In this document: positions 1-5,048 of the stretch, piece after piece | Numbering within the stretch: the stretch's first letter is position 1 | Layout: the number at the start of each line of letters is the position of its first letter | Origin: Gulosibacter massiliensis | GTDB taxonomy: Bacteria; Actinomycetota; Actinomycetes; Actinomycetales; Microbacteriaceae | DNA: 5,048 bases | Assembly (NCBI GenBank): GCA_943325745.2 | Contig: CALPQP020000070.1 | Span: forward strand, 1-5,048 | Direction: 5' to 3' | The notes under the pieces: generated by a model | The model's database searches: none | Seen by the model: the letters and a program-made list of their open reading frames with translations, nothing else | Told to the model about the DNA's origin: nothing | Program-made: the position numbers and the translations under genes

Positions 1-362
1 CGATCGCGAAAGCCCCCTGGTCGTTGACCTCTGGGTCTTTCACATCGAGCTCGTCAGACGTGAACAGCGCCCAACAGTTCGCTCGGACCGAATTGCACGC
101 GCGCAACTGGGACGAATCGGAATTCACCTGTCTTGTTGACCTGTGGAATCGCGAATCGAATTGGAATCATCGCGCAGAAAACGCGTCGAGCGGGGCGTAC
201 GGAATTCCGCAGGCGTTGCCGGGAAACAAAATGCGCGCGGCGGGTAAAGATTGGCGCACCAACGCGGAAACACAAATTCTGTGGGGACTGAGCTACATTT
301 CGGATCGGCACACAACCCCCTGCGGCGCGTGGGCTCACAGTGAAGAAACCGGGTGGTATTGA
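1..362 (+). CDS. Lytic transglycosylase-like (aggregation-promoting-factor type) domain protein, C-terminal part
   Basis: The frame is open from base 3 to the TGA at 360-362, giving 119 residues with no stop at the left edge, so the gene almost certainly begins outside the window. A Ser/Thr-rich linker comes first (about residues 7-22). A compact lysozyme-like domain then fills the C-terminus, with FTCLVDLWNRESNW, SGAYGIPQALPG and TPCGAWAHS. Glu51 in the RES motif (bases 153-155) sits where soluble lytic transglycosylases have their catalytic acid. Cys43 and the Cys in TPCGAW are the usual pair in actinobacterial secreted members and probably form a disulfide. The expected role is cleavage of peptidoglycan glycan strands outside the membrane, but signal peptide and other N-terminal domains are not visible. 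The TTG at base 24 is in frame but is probably an internal Leu. The stop overlaps the next start (TGATG), so the three plus-strand genes are probably co-translated. Confidence 0.88.
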   Translation, partial: IAKAPWSLTSGSFTSSSSDVNSAQQFARTELHARNWDESEFTCLVDLWNRESNWNHRAENASSGAYGIPQALPGNKMRAAGKDWRTNAETQILWGLSYISDRHTTPCGAWAHSEETGWY

Positions 363-643
363 TGGGGCGCCGCAATCGACCCAAGCGCGACGAGCCGACC
401 CCCGTCGATATGATCCGCGCATCCGGCGGTCGCCGCACCGAATCAAAGCGCGGCGAGGAATGGGTTGTGCAGGACATCACCGAGGCTCGTGCCGTCAAGG
501 ACTACGCCTGTCCCGGGTGCGTTATCACCATCGAACTCGGTGTTCCGCACGTCGTCACCTGGCACTACGAGGGTTTGTTTGGTGAAGAGGCTGCTGTTCG
601 CGATCGCCGACATTGGCACGTGTCGTGCTGGAAGATGTTCTGA
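362..643 (+). CDS. Small CxxC/HxxC zinc-ribbon protein, conserved actinobacterial hypothetical
   Basis: This is a 93-aa protein from an ATG that overlaps the previous stop by one base (TGATG). GGGTGG at 351-356 lies 5 nt upstream as a plausible ribosome site. An upstream in-frame GTG at 353 is less likely. The N-terminus is strongly basic (MGRRNRPKR). The middle has EEWVV, then Cys50-Pro-Gly-Cys53, PHVVTW (residues 62-67), and the C-terminal DRRHWHVSCW with His86 and Cys89. Cys50, Cys53, His86 and Cys89 form a CxxC...HxxC set expected to bind one zinc ion. I recall short actinobacterial proteins with this pattern beside alpha/beta hydrolases, sometimes labelled ATP/GTP-binding. No Walker A or other nucleotide motif is visible, so I do not support that label. 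The basic N-terminus would suit nucleic-acid or ribosome contact, but function is unknown. The stop overlaps the next ATG in the same TGATG manner. Confidence 0.85.
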   Translation: MGRRNRPKRDEPTPVDMIRASGGRRTESKRGEEWVVQDITEARAVKDYACPGCVITIELGVPHVVTWHYEGLFGEEAAVRDRRHWHVSCWKMF

Positions 644-1353
644 TGAACGAGATTCGCAGCACGACGGAATTGCCCGCTCTGCGTCGCGACATCGAATTAC
701 ACACGGAAGACGGTCACGTGCTCGTTGGGGAACTGTCCGTTCCTGAATCGGGCACCCCCGTCGGGACACTCCTGTTCCTGCACCCGCTTCCCACCGCGGG
801 CGGGTACATGGATTCGCACATCATTCGGAAGGCCGCACTGCGACTGCCAGCGATGGCGGGCCTTGCCGTGTTGCGTTTCAACTTTCGTGGCGTGACGTCA
901 CCGCGTGGTCGGTCGCAGGGTGAATTCGGTCACGGGGTTGACGAGCGCATGGACCTCGAGGCGGCTCTCGCCTTCATCCGCGCTGAAGGACTTCCGACCC
1001 CGTGGGTCGTGGGCTGGTCGTTCGGTACCGAGGTTGCGTTGAATCACACCATCGATCACGACGTAGCGGGGCTCATCCTTTTGGCTCCGCCCCTGCACCG
1101 AACGACACCCGAGACGCTCGACCGGTGGAACGGCAACGTGACGCCGATTGTCGCGCTCATCCCTGAACTCGACGACTATCTCAAACCCGACGAGGCCCGC
1201 GAGAGGTTCGCCGTGGTGCCTCGAATCGACATCATCGAAGTCAAAGACGGCAAACACCTTTGGGTCGGCGAAAAACAGACCTACCGTGTTCTCAGCGAGA
1301 TTGTCGAGCGCGTAAACCCGTCGGCACTTCCGCTACCAACAACGTTCGGTTAG
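643..1353 (+). CDS. Alpha/beta hydrolase (serine hydrolase)
   Basis: A 236-aa protein from the ATG at 643, which overlaps the preceding TGA by one base. GGAAG at 630-634 is a fair ribosome site 8 nt away. The fold signature is clear. LLFLHPLPTAGG (43-54) is the strand and oxyanion loop. VLRFNFRGV (76-84) is the next strand and turn. GWSFGT (124-129) is the nucleophile elbow with Ser126. PELDDYLKP (174-182) carries the probable acid, Asp177 or Asp178. GKHLWVGE (203-210) supplies His205. The length suits the small cytosolic hydrolases without a large lid. No signal peptide is seen. The substrate cannot be told from sequence; ester, thioester or peptide hydrolysis are all possible. Coupling to the zinc-ribbon gene suggests a linked role. 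The last bases overlap the end of the convergent membrane-protein gene. Confidence 0.9.
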   Translation: MNEIRSTTELPALRRDIELHTEDGHVLVGELSVPESGTPVGTLLFLHPLPTAGGYMDSHIIRKAALRLPAMAGLAVLRFNFRGVTSPRGRSQGEFGHGVDERMDLEAALAFIRAEGLPTPWVVGWSFGTEVALNHTIDHDVAGLILLAPPLHRTTPETLDRWNGNVTPIVALIPELDDYLKPDEARERFAVVPRIDIIEVKDGKHLWVGEKQTYRVLSEIVERVNPSALPLPTTFG

Positions 1354-2411
1354 CGCAGTTCCTGCGCCGGGATCATCACCTGGCGAATGATGATGAGTAC
1401 CGACGCCGCGATCGGAATCGCGACGATCGCTCCAAGCACGCCCAACAGCGCCCCACCGGCGAGTGCCGCGATAATCACGAGCACACCGGGAACTTTCACC
1501 GCTCGGTTCATGATGAACGGACCGATGATGTACGCCTCGATTTGGGTGTACACAAGATAGTAGACGGCCACCCAAATTGCGGTGGTCGGGTCGGTCGGGT
1601 CGATGAGGAATTGCGTGGCGATGATGATGAGCGAACCCGTGACGGTTCCCACGAGCGGCAACAACGAGAACATAAACGCGATGAGCGCGAACAAGGCAGG
1701 GTATTCGGCGCCAATGATGGACATCGCCACAAAACTGAGAACGCCGTTCGCAAGACCCTGCGTTCCTTGGCCAACGACGTATTTTCCGACGGCGTCAACA
1801 ACCTGATCGGCGATTCCGATAAATTCCTTGCGCTTGGATGCCGGTACCAGGCTGTAGGAGGACTGCTTAATGGCGGGAAGGGAAATGACAAGGTAAATCG
1901 TGAGCATCAGCGTGAGCAGCGCACCGATAATCCCGCTGGCAAATCCGGCGCCGACGCTGAGAACTCCGCCACCGATGTTGGCGAGATTGGCGGGGTCGCT
2001 GAGGAACGCAACAATCGTGTCGAGAGTTTTTTGAATATCCAGAGCTTCGATGGGGACGATCGACTGAATCGCCGCAACCATTTCGCCCAGTGAGTTATAT
2101 GAGGTGAGGAACTCGAGTATTGACTGGTAAAGGTTAGTCATTTGTTCGACGATGATGGGGATCAGGGCCAGAACGAACCCCGCGAACAACCCGAGAACCC
2201 CCAGTACAACAGCGGTGATCGCGAGCGGTCGCGGGAACTTCAATTCGACAAGGCGGCGCACGATCGGGTCGAGGCCCAATGCTATGAACAAAGCGAATCC
2301 CACATACGTGATCACCGTCGCCAACGTCGCGACCGCGTTTCCGATGAAGAGCGCTGTGAGAACACCAAGCCCACCGAGCAGGCCGAGTCGGAAAGCGCCG
2401 TGGATTGTCAT
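1350..2411 (-). CDS. AI-2E (PerM, UPF0118) family polytopic membrane protein
   Basis: A 353-aa, strongly hydrophobic protein. It has an N-terminal pair of membrane spans (about 9-46) followed by GLDPIVRRL (46-54). A third span lies at about 63-86. A long partly amphipathic section (87-155) follows. Further spans lie at about 156-178, 219-268 (two or three), 276-297 and 309-345. Family marks include YVVGQ (211-215), LLPLVGTVTG (250-259), the QIEAYIIGP...MNRAVKVP block (290-308) and the glycine-rich LAGGALLGVLGAIVAIP (317-333). The length is normal for the family. Relatives have been linked to autoinducer-2 export or Na+/H+ antiport, but the substrate here cannot be deduced. The ATG at 2411 is the most upstream start in frame. 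It has no clear Shine-Dalgarno (CTCCCCC directly precedes it) and lies 8 nt after the stop of the coiled-coil gene, so translation probably depends on that gene. The 3' end overlaps the opposing hydrolase gene by 4 bases. Confidence 0.92.
   Translation of the reverse strand: MTIHGAFRLGLLGGLGVLTALFIGNAVATLATVITYVGFALFIALGLDPIVRRLVELKFPRPLAITAVVLGVLGLFAGFVLALIPIIVEQMTNLYQSILEFLTSYNSLGEMVAAIQSIVPIEALDIQKTLDTIVAFLSDPANLANIGGGVLSVGAGFASGIIGALLTLMLTIYLVISLPAIKQSSYSLVPASKRKEFIGIADQVVDAVGKYVVGQGTQGLANGVLSFVAMSIIGAEYPALFALIAFMFSLLPLVGTVTGSLIIIATQFLIDPTDPTTAIWVAVYYLVYTQIEAYIIGPFIMNRAVKVPGVLVIIAALAGGALLGVLGAIVAIPIAASVLIIIRQVMIPAQELR
1353..1367. terminator. Hairpin at the convergent gene ends (possible bidirectional 3' end)
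   Basis: GCGCAG (1353-1358), loop TTC, then CTGCGC (1362-1367) form a perfect 6-bp GC-rich stem. It begins on the last base of the hydrolase stop codon and lies within the last codons of the opposing gene. No T-run follows on either strand, so it is not a standard intrinsic terminator. It may mark or protect 3' ends, or be chance codon content (the stem encodes part of Gln-Glu-Leu-Arg). Confidence 0.3.
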
Positions 2412-2419
2412 GGGGGAGC

Positions 2420-3589
2420 TTACTTCGGGTTCGTTTTTAGCGCTGAGTTGGTTGTCGTTGTCGTAGTAGGTTTCGGGGTCCTTGTAGGTTTGGGGGTCGT
2501 TTTTGCCGCCGAATTCTTCGGAGCCAGCGACTTCGCCGCAAACGCCACGGCCGAGTTCAGGTCACCGATGTATGACGCAATCGCGTCACGCTCTGCGGCG
2601 ATCTCGGCGAGGCGTTGGGTGGCGTTGTCCAATTCGAGTTTGGCCTCGTTACGGGCAGCGTTGACGATCTGACGAGCCTTGGCGTTTGCCGCATCGATGG
2701 TCGACCGTGCCGCCTCTCTAGACTCAACAATTGCCATTTCGCGAATCTTGCGAACCTCAGGTTCGAGACGGTTATGCTCTCTCTTTAGCGCTGTCAGGGC
2801 GTTTTGTAGTTTCGTGAATTCCTTGTTGGCCACTTCCAAATATGCCTCATTCTGAGCAATGATGTCACGGTGTTCCTCGAGCAGTTGTTGTTCCAGTTCG
2901 TGGCGGCGAGCCGAAACTTCGACGATGAGGTCCAGTTTTTGACGATCCGCTTCACCGATGAGTCGGGCAATTTCCGCGCGTGCATCCTGTGCTTCTTTGT
3001 CCATAACAAGACGTTGTTCTGCGATCTCTCGGTTCAGAAGGGCCTGTTTTTCGGACATCTCGCGCTTGAGGGTCGCACGCGCTGAAGCGGCTTCCGTCGC
3101 TGCATTTCCCCGCACACGGTTGGTCTCACGGATCGCTTCGGCTTGGAGTGTTTCCACGTCTTTCACCGCAATCGCGGTGATGTTTTCCGCGTCAATTCGG
3201 GCGGCACTCGTTTCGTACCGGGCCTTTTCTTCCGCCGCCGCAATCAACGATTCTGCGCGCGAAGTGGCGTCGCTGATGATCTGGTCTGCCTCAATTCGAG
3301 CGTCCGCAAGCACTCGTTGCGCCTGAATATCGGCCTTAGAAATGAGAACGGTGGCTTGTTCCTCCGAGGTACGCAACACCATTTCGAGTTTTGTTCCGAG
3401 CCCTGAGTAGGTCGGCAAATCGCCCTCGCCCAGACCCTTTTTTCCGCCGAGGCGCGCTAGTTCGGTCGCTAGCTCGTTGCGTTCGGTCGTCGCCGCAATG
3501 ATCCCACGGCGCAGGTTTGCGATGGTCTTGTCGACCTCATCGCGGGCGTAGCCGCGCATGACGACAGAAAACTGTCCATCAGTCGCCAA
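2420..3589 (-). CDS. DivIVA/FilP-like long coiled-coil protein
   Basis: A 389-aa protein read from a TTG at 3589. That start is chosen because AGGAGG (3595-3600) lies 5 nt before it and because a longer frame from GTG at 3631 would place this site inside the coding region. Residues 7-26 read FSVVMRGYARDEVDKTIANL, matching the F-x4-RGY-x4-VD entry motif of DivIVA, Scy and FilP-type actinobacterial cytoskeletal proteins. A Gly-rich break (48-65) is followed by a near-continuous Ala/Glu/Arg coiled coil from about 70 to 350. It is hendecad-phased at first (74-227), heptad-like from about 228 to 285, then hendecad-like again to about 335. The tail (353-389) is Thr/Pro/Lys-rich and disordered, with two TPKPT units and six Thr in a row. 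No membrane span or signal is present, so it is cytoplasmic. A filament-forming, polarity or membrane-curvature role is inferred from family resemblance. It is probably co-transcribed with the AI-2E-family gene. FilP-like proteins are sometimes mislabelled cellulose-binding. Confidence 0.85.
   Translation of the reverse strand: MATDGQFSVVMRGYARDEVDKTIANLRRGIIAATTERNELATELARLGGKKGLGEGDLPTYSGLGTKLEMVLRTSEEQATVLISKADIQAQRVLADARIEADQIISDATSRAESLIAAAEEKARYETSAARIDAENITAIAVKDVETLQAEAIRETNRVRGNAATEAASARATLKREMSEKQALLNREIAEQRLVMDKEAQDARAEIARLIGEADRQKLDLIVEVSARRHELEQQLLEEHRDIIAQNEAYLEVANKEFTKLQNALTALKREHNRLEPEVRKIREMAIVESREAARSTIDAANAKARQIVNAARNEAKLELDNATQRLAEIAAERDAIASYIGDLNSAVAFAAKSLAPKNSAAKTTPKPTRTPKPTTTTTTNSALKTNPK
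2466..2501 (-). repeat. Two-unit 18-bp tandem repeat in the Thr/Pro/Lys tail
   Basis: On the plus strand GTAGGTTTCGGGGTC (2466-2480) and GTAGGTTTGGGGGTC (2484-2498) differ at one base and are spaced 18 bp apart. On the coding strand they give the two TPKPT units near the C-terminus of the coiled-coil protein. The repeat may vary in copy number between strains. Confidence 0.6.
2909..3370 (-). repeat. Fourteen in-phase 11-residue (33-bp) coiled-coil units in the FilP-like gene
   Basis: Residues 74-227 split into fourteen consecutive 11-residue blocks without gap or insertion. Examples are KADIQAQRVLA, DARIEADQIIS, DATSRAESLIA, AARIDAENITA, LLNREIAEQRL and VMDKEAQDARA. Block positions 2, 6 and 9 are mostly Ala, Ile, Leu, Val or Met, a 4-3-4 spacing typical of hendecad coiled coils with little supercoil. 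The repetition is at protein level; DNA of the units has diverged. Confidence 0.75.
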
Positions 3590-3594
3590 TGTGA

Positions 3595-3600
3595 CCTCCT
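3595..3600 (-). promoter_or_regulatory. Shine-Dalgarno site setting the TTG start of the coiled-coil gene
   Basis: On the minus strand AGGAGG, within GAGGAGGT, ends 5 nt before TTG at 3587-3589. It is the strongest ribosome site in the window and decides the start against the upstream GTG at 3631, which would encode across it. Confidence 0.8.
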
Positions 3601-3610
3601 CGGTTTGCCT

Positions 3611-3644
3611 TGTCAGTTTACCCACGTGCACTCGTCGCGGCTAA
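3611..3644 (-). promoter_or_regulatory. Candidate minus-strand promoter for the coiled-coil/AI-2E operon
   Basis: On the minus strand TAAACT (3615-3620) fits the TAnnnT form of a -10 element, and a weak TTAGCC (3639-3644) lies 18 bp upstream as a possible -35. Transcription would begin close to the TTG start, with a leader of about 20 nt that holds the Shine-Dalgarno. The -10 lies in a 13-mer, GGGTAAACTGACA, nearly copied in the opposite direction at 3675-3687. Confidence 0.4.
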
Positions 3645-3650
3645 TCCGCG
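3636..3650. promoter_or_regulatory. GC-rich inverted repeat in the divergent region (possible operator)
   Basis: CGCGG (3636-3640) and CCGCG (3646-3650) are perfect inverted arms around CTAAT. The repeat lies between the two outward-facing -10 candidates and overlaps the possible minus-strand -35, which is where a shared regulator could bind. The arms are only 5 bp, so chance is a real alternative. Confidence 0.25.
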
Positions 3651-3674
3651 TTGGGGAAATCCTCAGGGTCAGTC

Positions 3675-3687
3675 GGCTAAACTGGCA
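3675..3687 (+). promoter_or_regulatory. Candidate plus-strand -10 for the membrane/lipoprotein-like gene
   Basis: GGCTAAACTGGCA holds TAAACT (3678-3683), 25 nt before the GTG at 3709, the same distance as the mirrored element on the other strand. No convincing -35 was found 16-18 bp upstream (the bases there read GGGAAAT), so the promoter may be activated or use another sigma factor. Confidence 0.4.
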
Positions 3688-3697
3688 TTTTCAGTCG

Positions 3698-3704
3698 AAG
3701 GGAG
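3698..3704 (+). promoter_or_regulatory. Shine-Dalgarno site for the GTG start at 3709
   Basis: AAGGGAG lies 4 nt before GTG at 3709-3711. The GTG is followed at once by a typical N-terminal signal-anchor sequence (RFIVSVILFG), which supports this start. No other start in frame close by has a ribosome site. Confidence 0.65.
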
Positions 3705-3708
3705 CGTT

Positions 3709-5048
3709 GTGAGATTTATCGTCTCCGTCATTCTCTTCGGCGTAGCCGCCGTCATGGTCGGGGTCGGGATCCTCATTCACGCGGTCTTCTCCCCACCTGC
3801 CACCATCAGCCAATCGATCACGATTGCCGATCCGGCTCCCATCACGGTCATCGATTCGACGTCGTTAAACCAGATTTCGTCGACACAGACGATTTCGGTC
3901 ATTGGTGGTGCCGAAGGAACGATTTACGTCGAGAGCCCGGACTCCACCCCTATCGCCCAACAAAAGTCGAGTGACCGAATCGTCATGGCGTGGGGGAGGC
4001 AAGGTGACGTCCTCGCCTATATCGGAAACGTGCCCTATCAGTCGGTCAAAGCAAACGGGATTGAGGGCGAGTTAACTCTAAAGAACGTCGACGGCACCGA
4101 AGTCGCAACCCCGGATCCGATGGGTTCTGACTTGTGGGTCGAGCAGTTCAAGGGCGAAAAAACGCTGTCACACGATGTCACAACACCTAACCGCAATCTC
4201 ATCGTGGTTGCAACGGACGGCGCACTTCCCGCCCCGAACGCGATTACCATCACCTGGCATATGGACGTTGACCGCTCGGTGCCCACCGCCCTGTTCTATG
4301 GCGGCCTCGGTGTCGCTTTGGTCGGTGGGATTTTCTATTTTCTCGGTTGGCTGGCGGATCGACGAAAGCACCGACACCGACAGGGCAGGATGCCGAAAGC
4401 TCCGCGACCACCGAAGTGGCGACCCGGCAGGCAGTCACTCGAGCCACGGCGTCGGCGTGGGCGTGGGCGTCACGCGCTTCCATTCATCGCCTGGATACTT
4501 GTCATGCCCGCAATGCTGTCTGGTTGTTCCGTGATTCCGAACTTTTTTGTCGAACCTTTGCCGATCGTCAAAGCGTCACCGCGAGGTGTCGCTGTAACCG
4601 CAGCGCAATTCGATCGCATCCTCGGCGAAATTGTCGCAACACTGACGACGGCAGACGTGCAACTTGCGGAAAACATTGCGGCAACCCGCCTTGACGGAGC
4701 AGCACTTCGGTTCCGCGCAGCCCAATACAAGGCTCGTGCCGATGACAAAGACCTGGCTGAACTCTTCGCGATTCCCGCGGGCAAGGTTCGTCTGCTCCTT
4801 CCTCAGAGAACCATCGCGTGGCCTCGTTCGGTTTTTGCTGTCGTCGATGACGCGAACGATGTGGACGCTCCGTCGGTTGCCGTCGTGATGACCCAGAATT
4901 CCCCGCGTGAGAACTACAAAGTGAATTACACCATCGCGCTTGAGCCTGGAGCGAAAATCCCGTCCGTTTCGTCACCCGAATCGGGTGCTGCCGTGTTATA
5001 CGGTGAAACGGATTTGCTCAGCGTAACCCCCGCCCAAGCCATCGAACG
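3709..5048 (+). CDS. Membrane-anchored extracytoplasmic protein with internal lipobox, 3' partial
   Basis: The frame opens at GTG 3709 and has no stop through base 5048, giving 446 residues with the C-terminus beyond the window. Domains in order: a membrane span (4-27); a Ser/Thr/Val-rich exported region (28-190) that looks beta-structured, with DPMGSDLWVEQFKG near 137-150; a second span (193-216, ending FYFLGWLA); a very basic cytoplasmic stretch (217-255, rich in Arg, Lys, His and Pro); a third hydrophobic segment (256-272) ending LSGC, Cys273, a good lipobox; and a second exported domain (274 onward) with LLLPQRTIAWPRSV (362-375) and SPRENYKVNYTIALEPGAKIP (398-418). I recall Micrococcales proteins of this build, some loosely labelled glycosyltransferase, but see no glycosyltransferase motif. 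Function is unknown. If Cys273 is processed, the product could be split into a two-span protein and a lipoprotein. It is transcribed divergently from the coiled-coil operon. Confidence 0.85.
   Translation, partial: MRFIVSVILFGVAAVMVGVGILIHAVFSPPATISQSITIADPAPITVIDSTSLNQISSTQTISVIGGAEGTIYVESPDSTPIAQQKSSDRIVMAWGRQGDVLAYIGNVPYQSVKANGIEGELTLKNVDGTEVATPDPMGSDLWVEQFKGEKTLSHDVTTPNRNLIVVATDGALPAPNAITITWHMDVDRSVPTALFYGGLGVALVGGIFYFLGWLADRRKHRHRQGRMPKAPRPPKWRPGRQSLEPRRRRGRGRHALPFIAWILVMPAMLSGCSVIPNFFVEPLPIVKASPRGVAVTAAQFDRILGEIVATLTTADVQLAENIAATRLDGAALRFRAAQYKARADDKDLAELFAIPAGKVRLLLPQRTIAWPRSVFAVVDDANDVDAPSVAVVMTQNSPRENYKVNYTIALEPGAKIPSVSSPESGAAVLYGETDLLSVTPAQAIE
4447..4470 (+). repeat. Four tandem hexamers encoding an Arg-rich patch
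   Basis: CGGCGT, CGGCGT, GGGCGT and GGGCGT follow one another and encode RRRRGRGR (residues 247-254) just before the third hydrophobic segment. The patch supplies positive charge on the cytoplasmic side. A change in hexamer number would keep the frame. Confidence 0.6.
4471..4527 (+). other. Internal lipoprotein-type signal (hydrophobic segment plus LSGC)
   Basis: Residues 255-273 of the long membrane protein run from His255 through a hydrophobic core (LPFIAWILVMPAM) to LSGC with Cys273 at 4525-4527. Arg-rich n-region, core and lipobox follow the order of a bacterial lipoprotein signal, but the element lies about 250 residues into the protein. It could instead act only as a third membrane anchor. 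Confidence 0.55.

Noticed and set aside
24..362. TTG at base 24 as the true start of the transglycosylase-like protein
   Set aside because: No ribosome site precedes it, the frame is open to the window edge, and a secreted enzyme would need a signal peptide that is absent after this codon.
1260..2093. Long plus-strand reading frame of 277 codons opposite the AI-2E-family gene
   Set aside because: Its product is an improbable run of Arg, Asp, Asn, Glu and Gly with no domain, and it overlaps both the hydrolase and a well-recognised membrane protein. It is an antisense shadow.
1350..2411. Assigning autoinducer-2 export to the AI-2E-family protein
   Set aside because: The family name reflects one early member; substrates differ and no luxS or lsr-type gene is in the window.
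2142..2672. Plus-strand reading frame of 176 codons opposite the junction of the two minus-strand genes
   Set aside because: Its composition is explained as the complement of hydrophobic and coiled-coil codons, with no ribosome site or recognisable domain.
3590..3631. Upstream GTG start at 3631 for the coiled-coil gene
   Set aside because: It would translate through the best ribosome site in the window and the candidate -10, has no good Shine-Dalgarno of its own, and adds 14 residues before the DivIVA-like motif that look unrelated to it.
4390..5048. Separate lipoprotein gene starting at the internal ATG at 4390
   Set aside because: The ATG is in frame with the upstream coding region and there is no stop between them. 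The nearby AGGGCAGG touches the ATG too closely to be a good ribosome site. A minor internal start remains possible but is not supported.
1..5048. Mobile elements, CRISPR arrays, tRNA, rRNA or riboswitches
   Set aside because: No transposase or integrase motifs, no regularly spaced repeats, no cloverleaf or conserved RNA sequence were seen, and nearly all bases are coding.

Overview
The window looks like chromosomal DNA of a moderately GC-rich actinobacterium, most likely in Micrococcales/Microbacteriaceae. This is inferred from the gene families and judged by eye; GC content was not computed. Supporting signs are a secreted lysozyme-like (transglycosylase) C-terminus with a conserved Cys pair of actinobacterial type, a short CxxC/HxxC zinc-ribbon protein next to an alpha/beta hydrolase, a DivIVA/FilP-like coiled-coil protein with the RGY-x4-VD motif, and use of TTG and GTG starts behind strong Shine-Dalgarno sequences.

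Layout. (1) Bases 1-1353, plus strand: a tightly coupled gene string. It holds the 3' end of a cell-wall lytic transglycosylase-like protein, a 93-aa zinc-ribbon protein and a 236-aa alpha/beta hydrolase. Both junctions are the one-base overlap TGATG. (2) Bases 1350-3589, minus strand: a two-gene operon read right to left, with the coiled-coil protein first (TTG start at 3589) and an AI-2E/PerM-family membrane protein 8 nt downstream. Its last gene meets the hydrolase tail to tail with a 4-base overlap, and a perfect 6-bp hairpin sits on the two stop codons. (3) Bases 3590-3708: a 119-bp divergent intergenic region. It has two near-identical, oppositely oriented 13-mers centred on TAAACT, each 25 nt from its start codon, and a small GC-rich inverted repeat between them. 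(4) Bases 3709-5048, plus strand: one long reading frame that runs off the window. It encodes a membrane-anchored extracytoplasmic protein with an unusual internal lipoprotein-type signal (LSGC) that joins two exported domains.

Functional picture (inference): most of the window concerns the cell envelope. It includes peptidoglycan cleavage, a cytoskeletal/polarity-type coiled coil co-transcribed with a polytopic membrane protein, and a divergent surface protein. I saw no mobile elements, CRISPR arrays, tRNA or rRNA genes. The least explained items are the tandem exported protein with its internal lipobox, the uninterrupted 11-residue periodicity in the coiled-coil protein, and the symmetric divergent promoter region. 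No stretch over 300 bases lacks a gene.
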